From: Sphingobacterium sp. xlx-96
GTDB taxonomy: Bacteria; Bacteroidota; Bacteroidia; Sphingobacteriales; Sphingobacteriaceae
NCBI RefSeq assembly: GCF_011007365.1
Contig: NZ_WFKM01000016.1
Coordinates: 1-64,000 of the forward strand
DNA: 64,000 nt
Direction of reading: 5' to 3'
Every line of letters starts with the position of its first letter. Position 1 is the first letter of the stretch. Under the pieces are notes generated by a model that was given only the letters and a program-made list of their open reading frames with translations, had not been told where the DNA came from and ran no database searches. A program made the translations under genes and the position numbers. Of the stretch, positions 1 to 8,747 are shown piece by piece.

Positions 1-97
1 ATCGGCGGTGTCTACCTCTTCCCATTCCGAACAGAGAAGTCAAGCCCGCCAGAGCCGATGGTATTGCCGTAACAGGTGGGAGAGTAGGTCGGTGCCT
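1..97 (+). rRNA. rrf: 5S ribosomal RNA, 3' part (5' end outside window)
   Basis: The first bases carry the conserved 5S core (CCTCTTCCCATTCCGAACAG near 15-34, then GAAGTCAAGCCCGCCAG and the GGTGGGAGAGTAGGTCGGTGCC closing arm). About 15-20 bases of the 5' strand lie before the window. It marks the end of an rRNA operon whose 16S and 23S genes should lie to the left. The 3' end is placed at the end of the GGTGCC arm and may be off by a few bases. Confidence 0.93.
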
Positions 98-108
98 TTT
101 TTTACACG

Positions 109-141
109 AAGCCCCTTCAGGAAACTGATGGGGCTTTTTTG
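109..141 (+). terminator. Terminator of the rRNA operon
   Basis: AGCCCCTTCAG (110-120) pairs with CTGATGGGGCT (125-135) with one mismatch around a short loop, followed by a run of T. It sits directly after the 5S gene. Confidence 0.85.
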
Positions 142-212
142 TTGTTGTAAAGTTGTTACTATCTAGAAGTATAAAGTACACGTATTTCTCTATCATAATT
201 TGTATTTTCATA

Positions 213-220
213 TAAATTTG
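213..220 (+). promoter_or_regulatory. Possible -7 element for the S10 peptidase gene
   Basis: TAAATTTG fits the Bacteroidota -7 consensus TAnnTTTG and lies 24 bases before the ATG at 245. No TTTG or TTG sits at the expected -33 distance, so this is tentative. Confidence 0.3.
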
Positions 221-244
221 TGTGAATAACACGACATCAATTTT

Positions 245-1738
245 ATGAATACATTAATAACCAAAAGTATGAGAGTAAGTTTATGTTTAGTTTTTTTTCT
301 CTTTTCTAATTATTTAAAGGCACAGCGAGTCCCCCTAGCGGACAGTGTGATTACCACAAAGCATCAAATAACTGCAAATGGACAGAAGTTTGCTTATACA
401 GCAAAGACCGGGACTCAACCAGTCTGGGATGGAAATGGAAAAGTATTAGCAACTGTTCATTTTACGTATTACACGAGGGATGATGTCTCTAATCGCAACA
501 AAAGGCCTTTAATAATTTCTTTTAACGGTGGGCCTGGATCTGGCTCGGTTTGGATGCATTTGGCTTATACGGGACCTAGGTTATTAAATATTGATGATGA
601 AGGCTATCCCTTGCAGCCTTATGGTGTTAAGGAAAATCCCTATACAATATTAGATGTCGCTGACATTGTGTATGTAGATCCTATTAACACGGGGTATTCA
701 CGAATTTTGGATGAAAAAGCAGATCGCACATTGTTTTTTGGCGTTAATGCAGATATTAAGTATTTAGCGGAATGGATAAATACGTTTGTGACAAGGAACA
801 ATCGGTGGAGCTCACCAAAGTATCTTATAGGGGAAAGCTATGGTACGACACGCGTATCTGGACTGGCGTTGGAATTGCAAAATGCACAATGGATGTATCT
901 TAACGGTGTTATTTTGGTTTCTCCAACAGACCTAGGCATTAAACGTGAAGGTGCTGTGGATAAAGCCAATCGTCTACCTTATTTTTTAGCAACGTCATGG
1001 TATCACAAACGATTGTCCCCGGAATTACAAAGTAGAGATTTAGAGGAGTTACTTCCTGAAGTGGAAGCATTTACATTGAATGAGCTGCTTCCCGCTATAG
1101 CGCGAGGAAGTAGTTTGCCTGTCACAGAGAAGGCTACTATCGTGAAAAAGATGGCTAGATATTCGGGACTTACGGAGCTTTTGATAGAACAGAACAATTT
1201 AGACGTTTCTACTTCCCTCTATTGGAAAGAATTATTGCGGGATAAAGGAATGACTATAGGACGGTTAGATTCTAGATATCTGGGAATAGATCTTAGGGAC
1301 GGTGGAGAACGACCGGATTACAATGCGGAGTTAACTTCTTGGTTGCACTCATTCACACCTGCCATAAATTATTATTATTTAAATGAGCTAAACTATAAAA
1401 CTGACGTGAAGTATAATATGTTTGGACAGGTACATCCTTGGGATCGATCAAATGATAATACTGGTCTTAGTCTGAGACAGGCTATGGCTGCGAATCCGTT
1501 CTTACACGTTATGGTTCAGTCTGGGTATTACGATGGAGCCACAGATTATTTTAATGCGAAATATAACCTATGGCAGATGGATCCTTCGGGCAAACTTTCT
1601 GGAAGGATGAATTTCTTTGGTTATCGAAGTGGACATATGATGTATTTGAGGAAGGAAGACTTGATAAAGGCTAATAATGATATTCGAGAATTTATCAAAA
1701 GGTCTATTCCGGCAGTCGATCAAGCAGCTAAGTATTAA
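245..1738 (+). CDS. Secreted S10 family serine carboxypeptidase
   Basis: A 497-residue exported peptidase. Residues 1-27 form a signal peptide ending at KAQ. The oxyanion-hole stretch NGGPGSGS is near residue 95, the nucleophile is Ser198 in GESYG, an aspartate lies in YYDGATD (430-434) and the histidine is His464 in SGHMM. These make a complete alpha/beta-hydrolase triad in the order typical of family S10, which removes C-terminal residues from peptides. The start is the first ATG and gives a clean signal peptide. It stands alone between the 5S gene and the proline symporter gene; supplying peptides or amino acids for uptake is inference. Confidence 0.9.
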   Translation: MNTLITKSMRVSLCLVFFLFSNYLKAQRVPLADSVITTKHQITANGQKFAYTAKTGTQPVWDGNGKVLATVHFTYYTRDDVSNRNKRPLIISFNGGPGSGSVWMHLAYTGPRLLNIDDEGYPLQPYGVKENPYTILDVADIVYVDPINTGYSRILDEKADRTLFFGVNADIKYLAEWINTFVTRNNRWSSPKYLIGESYGTTRVSGLALELQNAQWMYLNGVILVSPTDLGIKREGAVDKANRLPYFLATSWYHKRLSPELQSRDLEELLPEVEAFTLNELLPAIARGSSLPVTEKATIVKKMARYSGLTELLIEQNNLDVSTSLYWKELLRDKGMTIGRLDSRYLGIDLRDGGERPDYNAELTSWLHSFTPAINYYYLNELNYKTDVKYNMFGQVHPWDRSNDNTGLSLRQAMAANPFLHVMVQSGYYDGATDYFNAKYNLWQMDPSGKLSGRMNFFGYRSGHMMYLRKEDLIKANNDIREFIKRSIPAVDQAAKY

Positions 1739-1836
1739 GGTTGTTGACCGAATTCCTAGACAATGCATTTTTATTGGATCAAATTTTGGACGTTAAGCCA
1801 TTTTAATAGCATCTTTATACTTTATAAATTTTACAT

Positions 1837-3333
1837 ATGAATGTATATGAACTAATCTCAATCGGATTATACATGTTGCTGATGATTGGAATAGGTGTTT
1901 ATTCGTGGAAGAAGTCTACGAGCAACTCTGAAGAATTTTTAATCGGAGGTCGAAAAATGGGAGCTGCAGTGACAGCACTTTCTGCCGGTGCGGCAGATAT
2001 GAGCGGTTGGTTATTGATGGGCTTGCCGGGAGCCATGTATCTTTCTGGATTGTCAAGTGCCTGGATAGCCATTGGATTAACAATTGGTGCCTTTTTGAAC
2101 TATGTGATTGTAGCTCCACGTCTACGAGTTTATACCGAGGTTGTTAATAATGCGATCACACTGCCAGTTTTTTTTGAAAACCGTTTTCGGGATAAAACAC
2201 AGTTGTTGAAGATCTGTTCTTCCGTATTGATTTTGGTTTTTTTTACCTTGTATACGTCGGCAGGTATGGTTTCTGGCGGAAGGCTATTTGAATCGGCTTT
2301 TGGAATAGATTATTATACAGGACTTTTTTTGACAACCTTTGTCGTCGTACTTTACACCTTTTTAGGAGGCTTTTTAGCCGTGAGTTTAACGGATTTTGTC
2401 CAAGGAACTATTATGGTCACTGCCTTAGTAATTATTCCTATCGTCATTGTTATGCAAATTGGTGGTTTAGGTACGACGTTGGATATTATTAAACAAAAGA
2501 ATATCAGTTATTTAGATCTTCTAAAGGGTACAACAGCAGTTTCTGTGGTGTCTTTATTAGCCTGGGGCCTAGGTTATTTCGGGCAACCACATATCCTTGT
2601 TCGTTTCATGGCTATCGCTAGTATTAAAGATATGACTAAAGCGAGGCGTATAGGTATTAGTTGGATGATTTTTACCGTTGGAGGAGCAATGTTGGTTGGA
2701 CTTTTTGGGATAGCCTATTTGTATAAATTTGATCAGCTCAAAATGGCTAGTTTCGATGGATCGAAAGAAATGGCGGAGACAATTTTTATACACTTGTCTA
2801 GGGTACTGTTTCACCCCTTGATTGGAGGTTTTTTGCTTTCGGCAATATTGGCTGCAGTAATGAGTACAATATCTTCTCAGCTACTGGTTACCTCGAGTTC
2901 CATGACAGAAGATATCTACAAGGCATTTTTTAATAGAAAGGCTTCTCCTAAGAATATGTTGGTGATGAGCCGTCTTTCCGTGCTTATAGTCGCAGTTATT
3001 GCATTATTATTGTCGTTAAATCCGAAAGATAGTATCCTGAATCTTGTGGGCAACGCATGGGCGGGATTTGGTGCTGCTTTTGGCCCCTTGATCATTCTGT
3101 CTCTCCTGTGGAAGCGAACTACGGCGATGGGAGGCTTATTGGGGATGTTAGTTGGTGGAATAGTCGTCTTACTATGGGTATATGTGCCACACAATTTTAA
3201 AACAGTGTATGAAATTATACCAGGGTTTATCTTGAGTTTTTTAACAATAGTAGTGGTTTCTTTAGCTAGCAAACCCGTTAATAAGGAAATTCAGGATGAG
3301 TTTGACGAAGTTAATAAAATTGTTAATTCATAA
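1837..3333 (+). CDS. putP: Sodium/proline symporter (SSS family)
   Basis: A 498-residue polytopic membrane protein of the sodium:solute symporter family with about 13 hydrophobic segments. The N-terminal SAGAADMSGWLLMGLPG stretch near residue 50 and the GxFGQPH-type segment near 248 are those of PutP, which imports L-proline with Na+. Length matches the family (about 490-500). It lies 98 bases after the secreted carboxypeptidase gene on the same strand, which would fit peptide breakdown followed by amino-acid uptake, but no shared transcript is proven. Substrate specificity within SSS rests on overall resemblance to PutP. Confidence 0.88.
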   Translation: MNVYELISIGLYMLLMIGIGVYSWKKSTSNSEEFLIGGRKMGAAVTALSAGAADMSGWLLMGLPGAMYLSGLSSAWIAIGLTIGAFLNYVIVAPRLRVYTEVVNNAITLPVFFENRFRDKTQLLKICSSVLILVFFTLYTSAGMVSGGRLFESAFGIDYYTGLFLTTFVVVLYTFLGGFLAVSLTDFVQGTIMVTALVIIPIVIVMQIGGLGTTLDIIKQKNISYLDLLKGTTAVSVVSLLAWGLGYFGQPHILVRFMAIASIKDMTKARRIGISWMIFTVGGAMLVGLFGIAYLYKFDQLKMASFDGSKEMAETIFIHLSRVLFHPLIGGFLLSAILAAVMSTISSQLLVTSSSMTEDIYKAFFNRKASPKNMLVMSRLSVLIVAVIALLLSLNPKDSILNLVGNAWAGFGAAFGPLIILSLLWKRTTAMGGLLGMLVGGIVVLLWVYVPHNFKTVYEIIPGFILSFLTIVVVSLASKPVNKEIQDEFDEVNKIVNS

Positions 3334-3335
3334 TG

Positions 3336-3371
3336 AATAGAAAGGGAGTATGTGCATGCTCCCTTTCTATT
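3336..3371. terminator. Bidirectional terminator between putP and the CocE-type gene
   Basis: AATAGAAAGGGAG (3336-3348) and CTCCCTTTCTATT (3359-3371) form a perfect 13-bp stem with a 10-base loop between two convergent genes. Confidence 0.8.
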
Positions 3372-5230
3372 TATAGCACAGCGAAGTTTATTCTGCTGGG
3401 TGCTGATTTATCAAAGTATATGCGGTGTGAGTTTTTGATGTAGTCTTCAGCCTTTGCTTTGTATATATCCATAAATTGATTCGGATTTCTGTCTGTTAAA
3501 GGGAACCAACTGTGTTGTACTTGAACCATTATTTTATGACCTTTTTTAAAAGTATGAGCTACGTCAGGTAGATTTACTTTTACATTGGTGATTTCATTGG
3601 GTTTGAATGGTTCTGGTAAACTGAAACTATTTCGAAATTTACCACGCAATATTTCACCTCGAACCAACATTTGATAATTCTGCATAACTGTTTCTGTATT
3701 CAATGGAGAAATATCACTTGAGCTATCTGGATATACATCGATCACTTTTACAATAAAATCAGCATCTGTACCAGTCATGGATACATACAGATCCGCTTGT
3801 ATAGGACCTACTACAGTCAAATCGTTTGCTAGAACTGCCGTCTCAAATACCATCACATCAGGTCTGTTCGCAGCGAAACGCTGATCTGCAATCATATATT
3901 CGCGCGTTCGGTTTGTAAATATTCCATCTTGAGAAGGGATGGGCTTTTTTGGATCACTCGTATATTCAACATATTTATTTTGCGTGTCGTTCGCCTTTTC
4001 TGTCAGTTGATTATCTTCATTGAGGTAGAGTGAAGTCATTTTAGCTTCTTTAGGTGGCCATTGTGAAAATTGATGCCATTTATTTGAACCTGTTACAAAT
4101 ATATTAGCTTCTGCAGGATCAAAGTTACCCTTTCCTTTAAGATAGTATTCAAAGAAAGGAAGTTCAAAGTTCTCTTGATAATACGTGCTAGTTTCTTGAT
4201 TAAACTTAATGTCACCAAAGGAATCTCCCTTTGTACGTACCCATCCGCCATGGAACCAAGGCCCCATCACTAAAATGTTGTTGTTCTTGTTATTTTTCTT
4301 TTCAATCTGTTTATAAGTTTCAAAGGCACCATAAGTGTCTTCTGCATCAAAGAGTCCTCCAACTACCATGACGGCGGGTTTTACTGCATGAAGATGGTGT
4401 GTAATGGTACGATTGTTCCAGAAAGTATCTAGCGTGCTGTGCTTGGCAAGGTTATCCCAGAATTTCACAGTATGATTTAAATACTTCGTTTTTAATTCGC
4501 TTAGTGTGGGATTGTCTAAAAAGAATTTATACCAATCTTTTGAAGGTAGATTAAATCCTTTCGGACCTTGCTCGTTAGTGATAGGTGCAGGTCTGGGAGC
4601 GTCAAAGGTATACATGAACCGAAAGGCATCAATAAGAAATAACGCACCTCCATGATGAAAATCATCACCGATAAACCAATCGGTAACTGGTGCTTGCGGG
4701 GAGACTGCTTTTAGAGCCGGGTGTGAGCCAATAAGTGATACTGTAGAATAGAATCCTGGGTAAGAGATGCCATACATTCCTACTTTTCCGTTGTTATTCT
4801 TAACATTTTTTACGAGCCAATCTATGGTGTCATAGGTGTCTGTACTTTCGTCTATTTTATGCTTGTTTTCTTTTGTTCGTGTGGGTCTGATGTCTTCAAA
4901 TGTACCTTCGCTCATCCATTTGCCCCGTACATCTTGATATACAAAAATATAAGAAGATACCGCCATTTTGTCGAAATTACCCAAGCTCTTTTTGTACTTA
5001 TCAATTCCATAAGGAGCTACCGTGTACGGAGTCCTATTTAGTAATATAGGGTATTTTGTACTCTTGTTTTTAGGGACATAAATAGATGTGAATAGTTTGG
5101 TTCCATCTCGCATAGGGATATATTCTTCTATTTTGTCATAATGTGCCTTAATGTAAGTTTCATTAACCTCCTGCGCCCGAAGAAAGTTAATGAGTAAAAG
5201 GAGCAGGGGTAGGGTAAATAATTTTTTCAT
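3371..5230 (-). CDS. Secreted CocE/NonD family hydrolase (X-Pro dipeptidyl-peptidase S15 type)
   Basis: An exported alpha/beta hydrolase of about 619 residues. The opening MRDGTKLFTSIYVPK stretch, the nucleophile serine in YGISYPGFYS, the acid in GGLFDAED and the histidine in GPWFHGGW define the S15/CocE catalytic domain. It is followed by the C-terminal jelly-roll domain typical of alpha-amino-acid ester hydrolases and X-Pro dipeptidyl peptidases. The start was moved to the second ATG (5230) because it gives a standard signal peptide, MKKLFTLPLLLLLINFLRAQ; the longer form adds MITILF before the charged n-region. The true substrate (ester, beta-lactam side chain or peptide) cannot be read from sequence. 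Confidence 0.88.
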   Translation of the reverse strand: MKKLFTLPLLLLLINFLRAQEVNETYIKAHYDKIEEYIPMRDGTKLFTSIYVPKNKSTKYPILLNRTPYTVAPYGIDKYKKSLGNFDKMAVSSYIFVYQDVRGKWMSEGTFEDIRPTRTKENKHKIDESTDTYDTIDWLVKNVKNNNGKVGMYGISYPGFYSTVSLIGSHPALKAVSPQAPVTDWFIGDDFHHGGALFLIDAFRFMYTFDAPRPAPITNEQGPKGFNLPSKDWYKFFLDNPTLSELKTKYLNHTVKFWDNLAKHSTLDTFWNNRTITHHLHAVKPAVMVVGGLFDAEDTYGAFETYKQIEKKNNKNNNILVMGPWFHGGWVRTKGDSFGDIKFNQETSTYYQENFELPFFEYYLKGKGNFDPAEANIFVTGSNKWHQFSQWPPKEAKMTSLYLNEDNQLTEKANDTQNKYVEYTSDPKKPIPSQDGIFTNRTREYMIADQRFAANRPDVMVFETAVLANDLTVVGPIQADLYVSMTGTDADFIVKVIDVYPDSSSDISPLNTETVMQNYQMLVRGEILRGKFRNSFSLPEPFKPNEITNVKVNLPDVAHTFKKGHKIMVQVQHSWFPLTDRNPNQFMDIYKAKAEDYIKNSHRIYFDKSAPSRINFAVL

Positions 5231-5314
5231 AAATAAAATGGTAATCAAATTACAATTGAATATAGCGAATTATACTAATTTTTCTAAATTAGGCTACACA
5301 AATTTTAAAAGGTC

Positions 5315-5815
5315 ATGGGGTTAAAGCAAGGATTTTTAGTCGAGTTAGAACGAGAAACAGAGAATACAAGACGTATTATAGGTAGATTGAAAGATGAGCA
5401 TTTGGATTGGAGGCCGCATACCAAATCAATGACAGTTGGAGAATTAGCAGCTCACGTTGTCGAATTGCATAACTGGGTATATGCCGCCTTAGGGATGGCC
5501 GAGTTTGATTTTAAAAAGCATTATATTCCACTTAAAGCGACAAGTATAAACGCAATAAAGGAAGTGCTTGATCAAGGGTATGATAAGAATGTTGCAATGA
5601 TCACTTCGTTAACAGAGGAGGACTGGTCTTCAATGTGGCGTTTACGCGCAGGAGATTATGTTATAGCGGAGATGTCCAAAGAGGGGGCAATGCGCTTTAT
5701 AATCCAAAATCATCTCATTCATCACAGAGGACAGCTATCTGTGTATTTACGGTTACTAGATATTCCTGTGCCAGGAATATATGGACCATCTGCCGACGAT
5801 ATGAATAAAGGCTAG
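5315..5815 (+). CDS. DinB family protein
   Basis: A 166-residue four-helix-bundle protein of the DinB/YfiT-like superfamily. The metal-binding histidines expected for the fold are visible in HVVELHNW near residue 48 and in HLIHHRGQL near residue 139. Members bind a divalent metal and some are thiol transferases; many, as here, have no assigned reaction. It is divergent from the CocE-type gene with an 84-base gap to that gene's start and has its own terminator downstream. Confidence 0.85.
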   Translation: MGLKQGFLVELERETENTRRIIGRLKDEHLDWRPHTKSMTVGELAAHVVELHNWVYAALGMAEFDFKKHYIPLKATSINAIKEVLDQGYDKNVAMITSLTEEDWSSMWRLRAGDYVIAEMSKEGAMRFIIQNHLIHHRGQLSVYLRLLDIPVPGIYGPSADDMNKG

Positions 5816-5820
5816 CAAAT

Positions 5821-5854
5821 AAAAAAGGCTTCATTTCCCATGAAGCCTTTTTAT
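5821..5854. terminator. Bidirectional terminator between the DinB gene and sucD
   Basis: AAAAAAGGCTTCA and TGAAGCCTTTTT form a stem with a TTTCCCA loop and a T-run on both strands between convergent genes. Confidence 0.88.
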
Positions 5855-5872
5855 TATATAAATTGAGACGGC

Positions 5873-6745
5873 TTATTTAGCTAATTCTTCCGCAATAGCT
5901 TTACCGATTTCAGCTGGTGATTCTACAACGCGGATACCGCACTCACGCATGATTTTCATCTTAGCTTCTGCTGTATCATCTGCTCCACCAACAATCGCTC
6001 CTGCGTGTCCCATACGACGTCCTGGAGGCGCTGTTTGTCCAGCGATAAAGCCAACAACAGGTTTAGTTCCGTTTTCTTTGATCCAATGAGCTGCTTCAGC
6101 TTCCATTCCTCCACCGATTTCACCAATCATGATGATTGCTTCAGTTTCTGGATCGTTCATTAATAATTCAACAGCTTCTTTAGTAGTTGTTCCAATGATA
6201 GGGTCTCCACCGATCCCGATTGCTGTAGTAATTCCTAAGCCAGCTTTAACGGTTTGATCTACTGCTTCATATGTTAATGTTCCTGATTTAGAAACAACAC
6301 CTACTTTACCTTTTTTGAAGATAAAGCCTGGCATGATACCTATTTTAGCCTCTTCAGCAGTGATGATTCCAGGACAGTTAGGGCCGATTAAACGAGAGTT
6401 TTTGTCACTCAGGTAAGATTTTACTTGAATCATATCTTTAGTAGGAATACCTTCCGTAATACAAACGATTAAAGCGATTCCTGCCGCTGCCGCTTCCATA
6501 ATAGCATCTGCTGCAAATGCTGGGGGTACAAAAATGATGGAAACATTAGCTCCGGTATTATCTACTGCATCTTGTACAGTGTTGAATACTGGACGATCCA
6601 AGTGGGACTGACCACCTTTACCTGGTGTTACACCACCTACAACCTGAGTACCATACTCAATCATTTGAGAAGCATGGTAAGTGCCTTCTGTTCCAGTAAA
6701 ACCCTGAACGATAACTTTTGAATCTTTATTTACTAATACACTCAT
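5873..6745 (-). CDS. sucD: Succinate--CoA ligase, alpha subunit
   Basis: A 290-residue protein covering the whole family length. It has the N-terminal CoA-binding fold with VQGFTGTEGTYHA, the GPNCPGII segment, and the phosphohistidine in RRMGHAGAIVGG near residue 246. With SucC it interconverts succinyl-CoA and succinate while making ATP or GTP in the TCA cycle. The beta-subunit gene sucC is not adjacent, so the two subunits are encoded apart. The gene follows the SpoU methyltransferase gene by 63 bases on the same strand but has its own candidate -7 element. Confidence 0.97.
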   Translation of the reverse strand: MSVLVNKDSKVIVQGFTGTEGTYHASQMIEYGTQVVGGVTPGKGGQSHLDRPVFNTVQDAVDNTGANVSIIFVPPAFAADAIMEAAAAGIALIVCITEGIPTKDMIQVKSYLSDKNSRLIGPNCPGIITAEEAKIGIMPGFIFKKGKVGVVSKSGTLTYEAVDQTVKAGLGITTAIGIGGDPIIGTTTKEAVELLMNDPETEAIIMIGEIGGGMEAEAAHWIKENGTKPVVGFIAGQTAPPGRRMGHAGAIVGGADDTAEAKMKIMRECGIRVVESPAEIGKAIAEELAK

Positions 6746-6765
6746 TGTTCTATTTTTTTGCAGAG

Positions 6766-6773
6766 CAAATCTA
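6766..6773 (-). promoter_or_regulatory. Candidate -7 element for sucD
   Basis: The minus strand reads TAGATTTG, an exact TAnnTTTG match, 20 bases before the sucD ATG. No clear -33 TTTG was found. Confidence 0.4.
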
Positions 6774-6808
6774 CTATTTTGTAATGACTTCTGGAAATTA
6801 TGCCGCCG

Positions 6809-7357
6809 CTAATCGGATTTTTTGTTAGAAAACTTCATCTTGGATAGCAAATCCCAAGATACGACTCCCACGGTAACGGAGACATTGAAAGAATGTTTAG
6901 TGCCAAATTGTGGTACTTCGATGCAGCCATCTACTAAGGGTAAAAGTTTTTCATCAACTCCGTTTACTTCGTTTCCAAATATTAATGCGTATTTGTCTTC
7001 AAGAGATGGGACAAAGTCCGGCAGAGATATCGAATTAGATACTTGCTCTATTGCATAAATTTTATAGCCTTCGTTTTTTAGTTCTTGGATGGCTTCTATA
7101 TTATTGTCGTAATGTTTCCATTCTACAGATTGTGTAGCACCGAGAGCTGTTTTTTCTATTTCGCGATGTGGTGGTTGCGCTGTAATACCACAAAGTATAA
7201 TTTTTGTTAGACCGAAACCGTCGGCCGTTCTAAATGTTGAACCCACATTGTGCATACTGCGAACATTGTCTAATACCAATACGATAGGGGTCTTTTCCTG
7301 TGCTTTAAATGAGGTTATATCAGTACGATTCAACTGATCCATTGAAAGTTTTTGCAT
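6809..7357 (-). CDS. TrmH/SpoU family RNA 2'-O-methyltransferase
   Basis: A 182-residue SPOUT-fold methyltransferase. The three SpoU motifs are clear: DNVRSMHNVGSTFRTADGFG near the start, IFGNEVNGVDEKLL, and PQFGTKHSFNVSVTVGVVSW at the end. It should transfer a methyl group from S-adenosylmethionine to a ribose 2'-OH in tRNA or rRNA; the target nucleotide is unknown. The start chosen is the ATG at 7357 (MQKLS); the upstream TTG in the same frame overlaps a perfect -7 element, so it is unlikely to be used. Confidence 0.9.
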   Translation of the reverse strand: MQKLSMDQLNRTDITSFKAQEKTPIVLVLDNVRSMHNVGSTFRTADGFGLTKIILCGITAQPPHREIEKTALGATQSVEWKHYDNNIEAIQELKNEGYKIYAIEQVSNSISLPDFVPSLEDKYALIFGNEVNGVDEKLLPLVDGCIEVPQFGTKHSFNVSVTVGVVSWDLLSKMKFSNKKSD

Positions 7358-7360
7358 GCA

Positions 7361-7368
7361 CAAAATTA
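7361..7368 (-). promoter_or_regulatory. -7 element abutting the TrmH-family start (predicted leaderless mRNA)
   Basis: The minus strand reads TAATTTTG, then three bases, then ATG. Transcription would begin at or next to the A of the start codon. No -33 element is evident. Confidence 0.45.
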
Positions 7369-7452
7369 GCTAGTAAAAATGTAAAAAGGAAGATATGTGA
7401 CAATTTGTATTTGTGCCGCTCGGGAAACACAAAATAAAACTTTAAAATAGAT

Positions 7453-7483
7453 TTTGAATATTGGATAATACTGGTTATTTTTG
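7453..7483 (+). promoter_or_regulatory. Promoter of rpsT
   Basis: TTTG (7453-7456), a 19-base spacer and TATTTTTG (7476-7483) match the Bacteroidota primary sigma consensus exactly. The start codon lies 48 bases downstream. Confidence 0.8.
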
Positions 7484-7531
7484 CAATCCGAATTTAGTAT
7501 AAAAAAGTATAATAAAATATAGCTAAGAGAA

Positions 7532-7786
7532 ATGGCAAATCATAAATCAGCGATTAAAAGAATTAGAGCTAACGCTGCGAAGCGTCTAAGAAACCGTTAC
7601 CAAGCAAAAACTACACGTAACGCGATTAAAAAATTACGTACTACAACTTCTGCTGAAGAGGCTAAAGCGTTATTACCACGCGTAGTTTCTATGTTAGATC
7701 GTTTGGCTAAGAAAAATGTTATCCACAAGAAAAAGGCTTCAAATAACAAATCTAAGTTGACAAAATTTGTTAACAAATTAGCATAG
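7532..7786 (+). CDS. rpsT: 30S ribosomal protein S20
   Basis: An 84-residue, strongly basic protein beginning MANHKSAIKRIRANAAKRLRN, the hallmark opening of S20, and of standard length. It binds 16S rRNA in the body of the small subunit. It is a single-gene unit with a consensus promoter upstream and a terminator 20 bases after the stop. Confidence 0.98.
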   Translation: MANHKSAIKRIRANAAKRLRNRYQAKTTRNAIKKLRTTTSAEEAKALLPRVVSMLDRLAKKNVIHKKKASNNKSKLTKFVNKLA

Positions 7787-7805
7787 TCTTTTTATGAAAG
7801 AATAT

Positions 7806-7836
7806 AAAAAAGGATGCCTGTGCATCCTTTTTTTTA
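7806..7836. terminator. Terminator of rpsT
   Basis: AAAAAGGATGC and GCATCCTTTTT form an 11-bp stem with a very short loop and a T-run, between rpsT and the convergent DUF1080 gene; usable in both directions. Confidence 0.88.
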
Positions 7837-7841
7837 TATGT

Positions 7842-7871
7842 AATAAAGGCAGTTTATTGACTGCCTTTATT
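7842..7871 (-). terminator. Perfect hairpin spanning the DUF1080 stop codon
   Basis: AATAAAGGCAGT (7842-7853) and ACTGCCTTTATT (7860-7871) pair perfectly over 12 bp with a 6-base loop. The loop holds the stop codon of the DUF1080 gene. Together with the neighbouring rpsT hairpin it makes two stem-loops in tandem. It may stop transcription or protect the 3' end; the role is inferred. Confidence 0.55.
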
Positions 7872-8729
7872 ATTGACGATAGCTTCCGTGATGTTTTTTA
7901 GTTGCTCTGGATTATTTTTGTAAGCTTCTAAGTCATAGAGTTCGACTTTTCTAAAGTCAATTGGATGACTTTCTGATTGCAAGTAAATAAACCCCGATTT
8001 AAGTAACTGTCCATCTTTCTTTTGTGTCTTGTCGTAGTTATTTACATTTCCTCCGCCTATTTGAGGCTTATAATATTCGAGGACAGTTTCCCCCTCAAGT
8101 ACATGTCGTATCACGGAGTCGCCTAATACTATAAAGTCGGCTTTGACCCATTCATCTCCATGGTATGTTTTAGAACTGGAATTAACACAATGTGGTGTGA
8201 ATAATTCGTTACGATATACGACATTTGTCCCAGGGGTACATAGATTAGAAGTGGTACGTACAGAGCTAGGGGTATTATCTCCACCCAATAATTGGGCCTC
8301 GATAGATATAGGGAAATCTTGGTCTTTTAACATTGTATTCGGAGATTGACTATGTAACATTGCTCCGCTATTGCGCCAAGCCCATCCTTCACCACCACTT
8401 GCCTGTTCATCCACAAATCGATATTCAAGACGGAGTACATAATAACCGTAGGGTTTATTGTAGCCTAAATGTCCGTACTGTTGGTTAAAACTTTCATACC
8501 CATCATAACGTACTTTTAATAAGCCGTCCTCTACTCGGAATGTATTTTTGTAGTTTTCGCCAACCTCATGCGATCGAATTTTAACGGTCCAGTCTTTTAT
8601 GTCTTTGCCATTAAATAGCTGTATAGGCTTTGGAACTTTTGAGACTGTGTTGGATGTGCTCTTGACCGTGTTGCAGGACAACAGTGTCGCGGTAGTTACT
8701 ACCGCCATAAAAAAAGGTTTTAGGTTCAT
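7854..8729 (-). CDS. DUF1080 (3-keto-disaccharide hydrolase-like) lipoprotein
   Basis: A 291-residue protein with a lipoprotein signal (LLSC, Cys19) followed by a single DUF1080 concanavalin-like domain; the LFNGKDIKDWTVK opening and the WRNSGAMLHSQSP stretch are family hallmarks. Relatives act on glycosides, some on 3-keto sugars, in the Bacteroidota periplasm or on the surface. There is no S-acidic surface-export signal after Cys19, so a periplasmic location is more likely. It lies 18 bases downstream of the AraC-type regulator gene on the same strand, so the two are probably co-transcribed. Confidence 0.87.
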   Translation of the reverse strand: MNLKPFFMAVVTTATLLSCNTVKSTSNTVSKVPKPIQLFNGKDIKDWTVKIRSHEVGENYKNTFRVEDGLLKVRYDGYESFNQQYGHLGYNKPYGYYVLRLEYRFVDEQASGGEGWAWRNSGAMLHSQSPNTMLKDQDFPISIEAQLLGGDNTPSSVRTTSNLCTPGTNVVYRNELFTPHCVNSSSKTYHGDEWVKADFIVLGDSVIRHVLEGETVLEYYKPQIGGGNVNNYDKTQKKDGQLLKSGFIYLQSESHPIDFRKVELYDLEAYKNNPEQLKNITEAIVNNKGSQ

Positions 8730-8747
8730 TTGATTATTGTATCTTGA

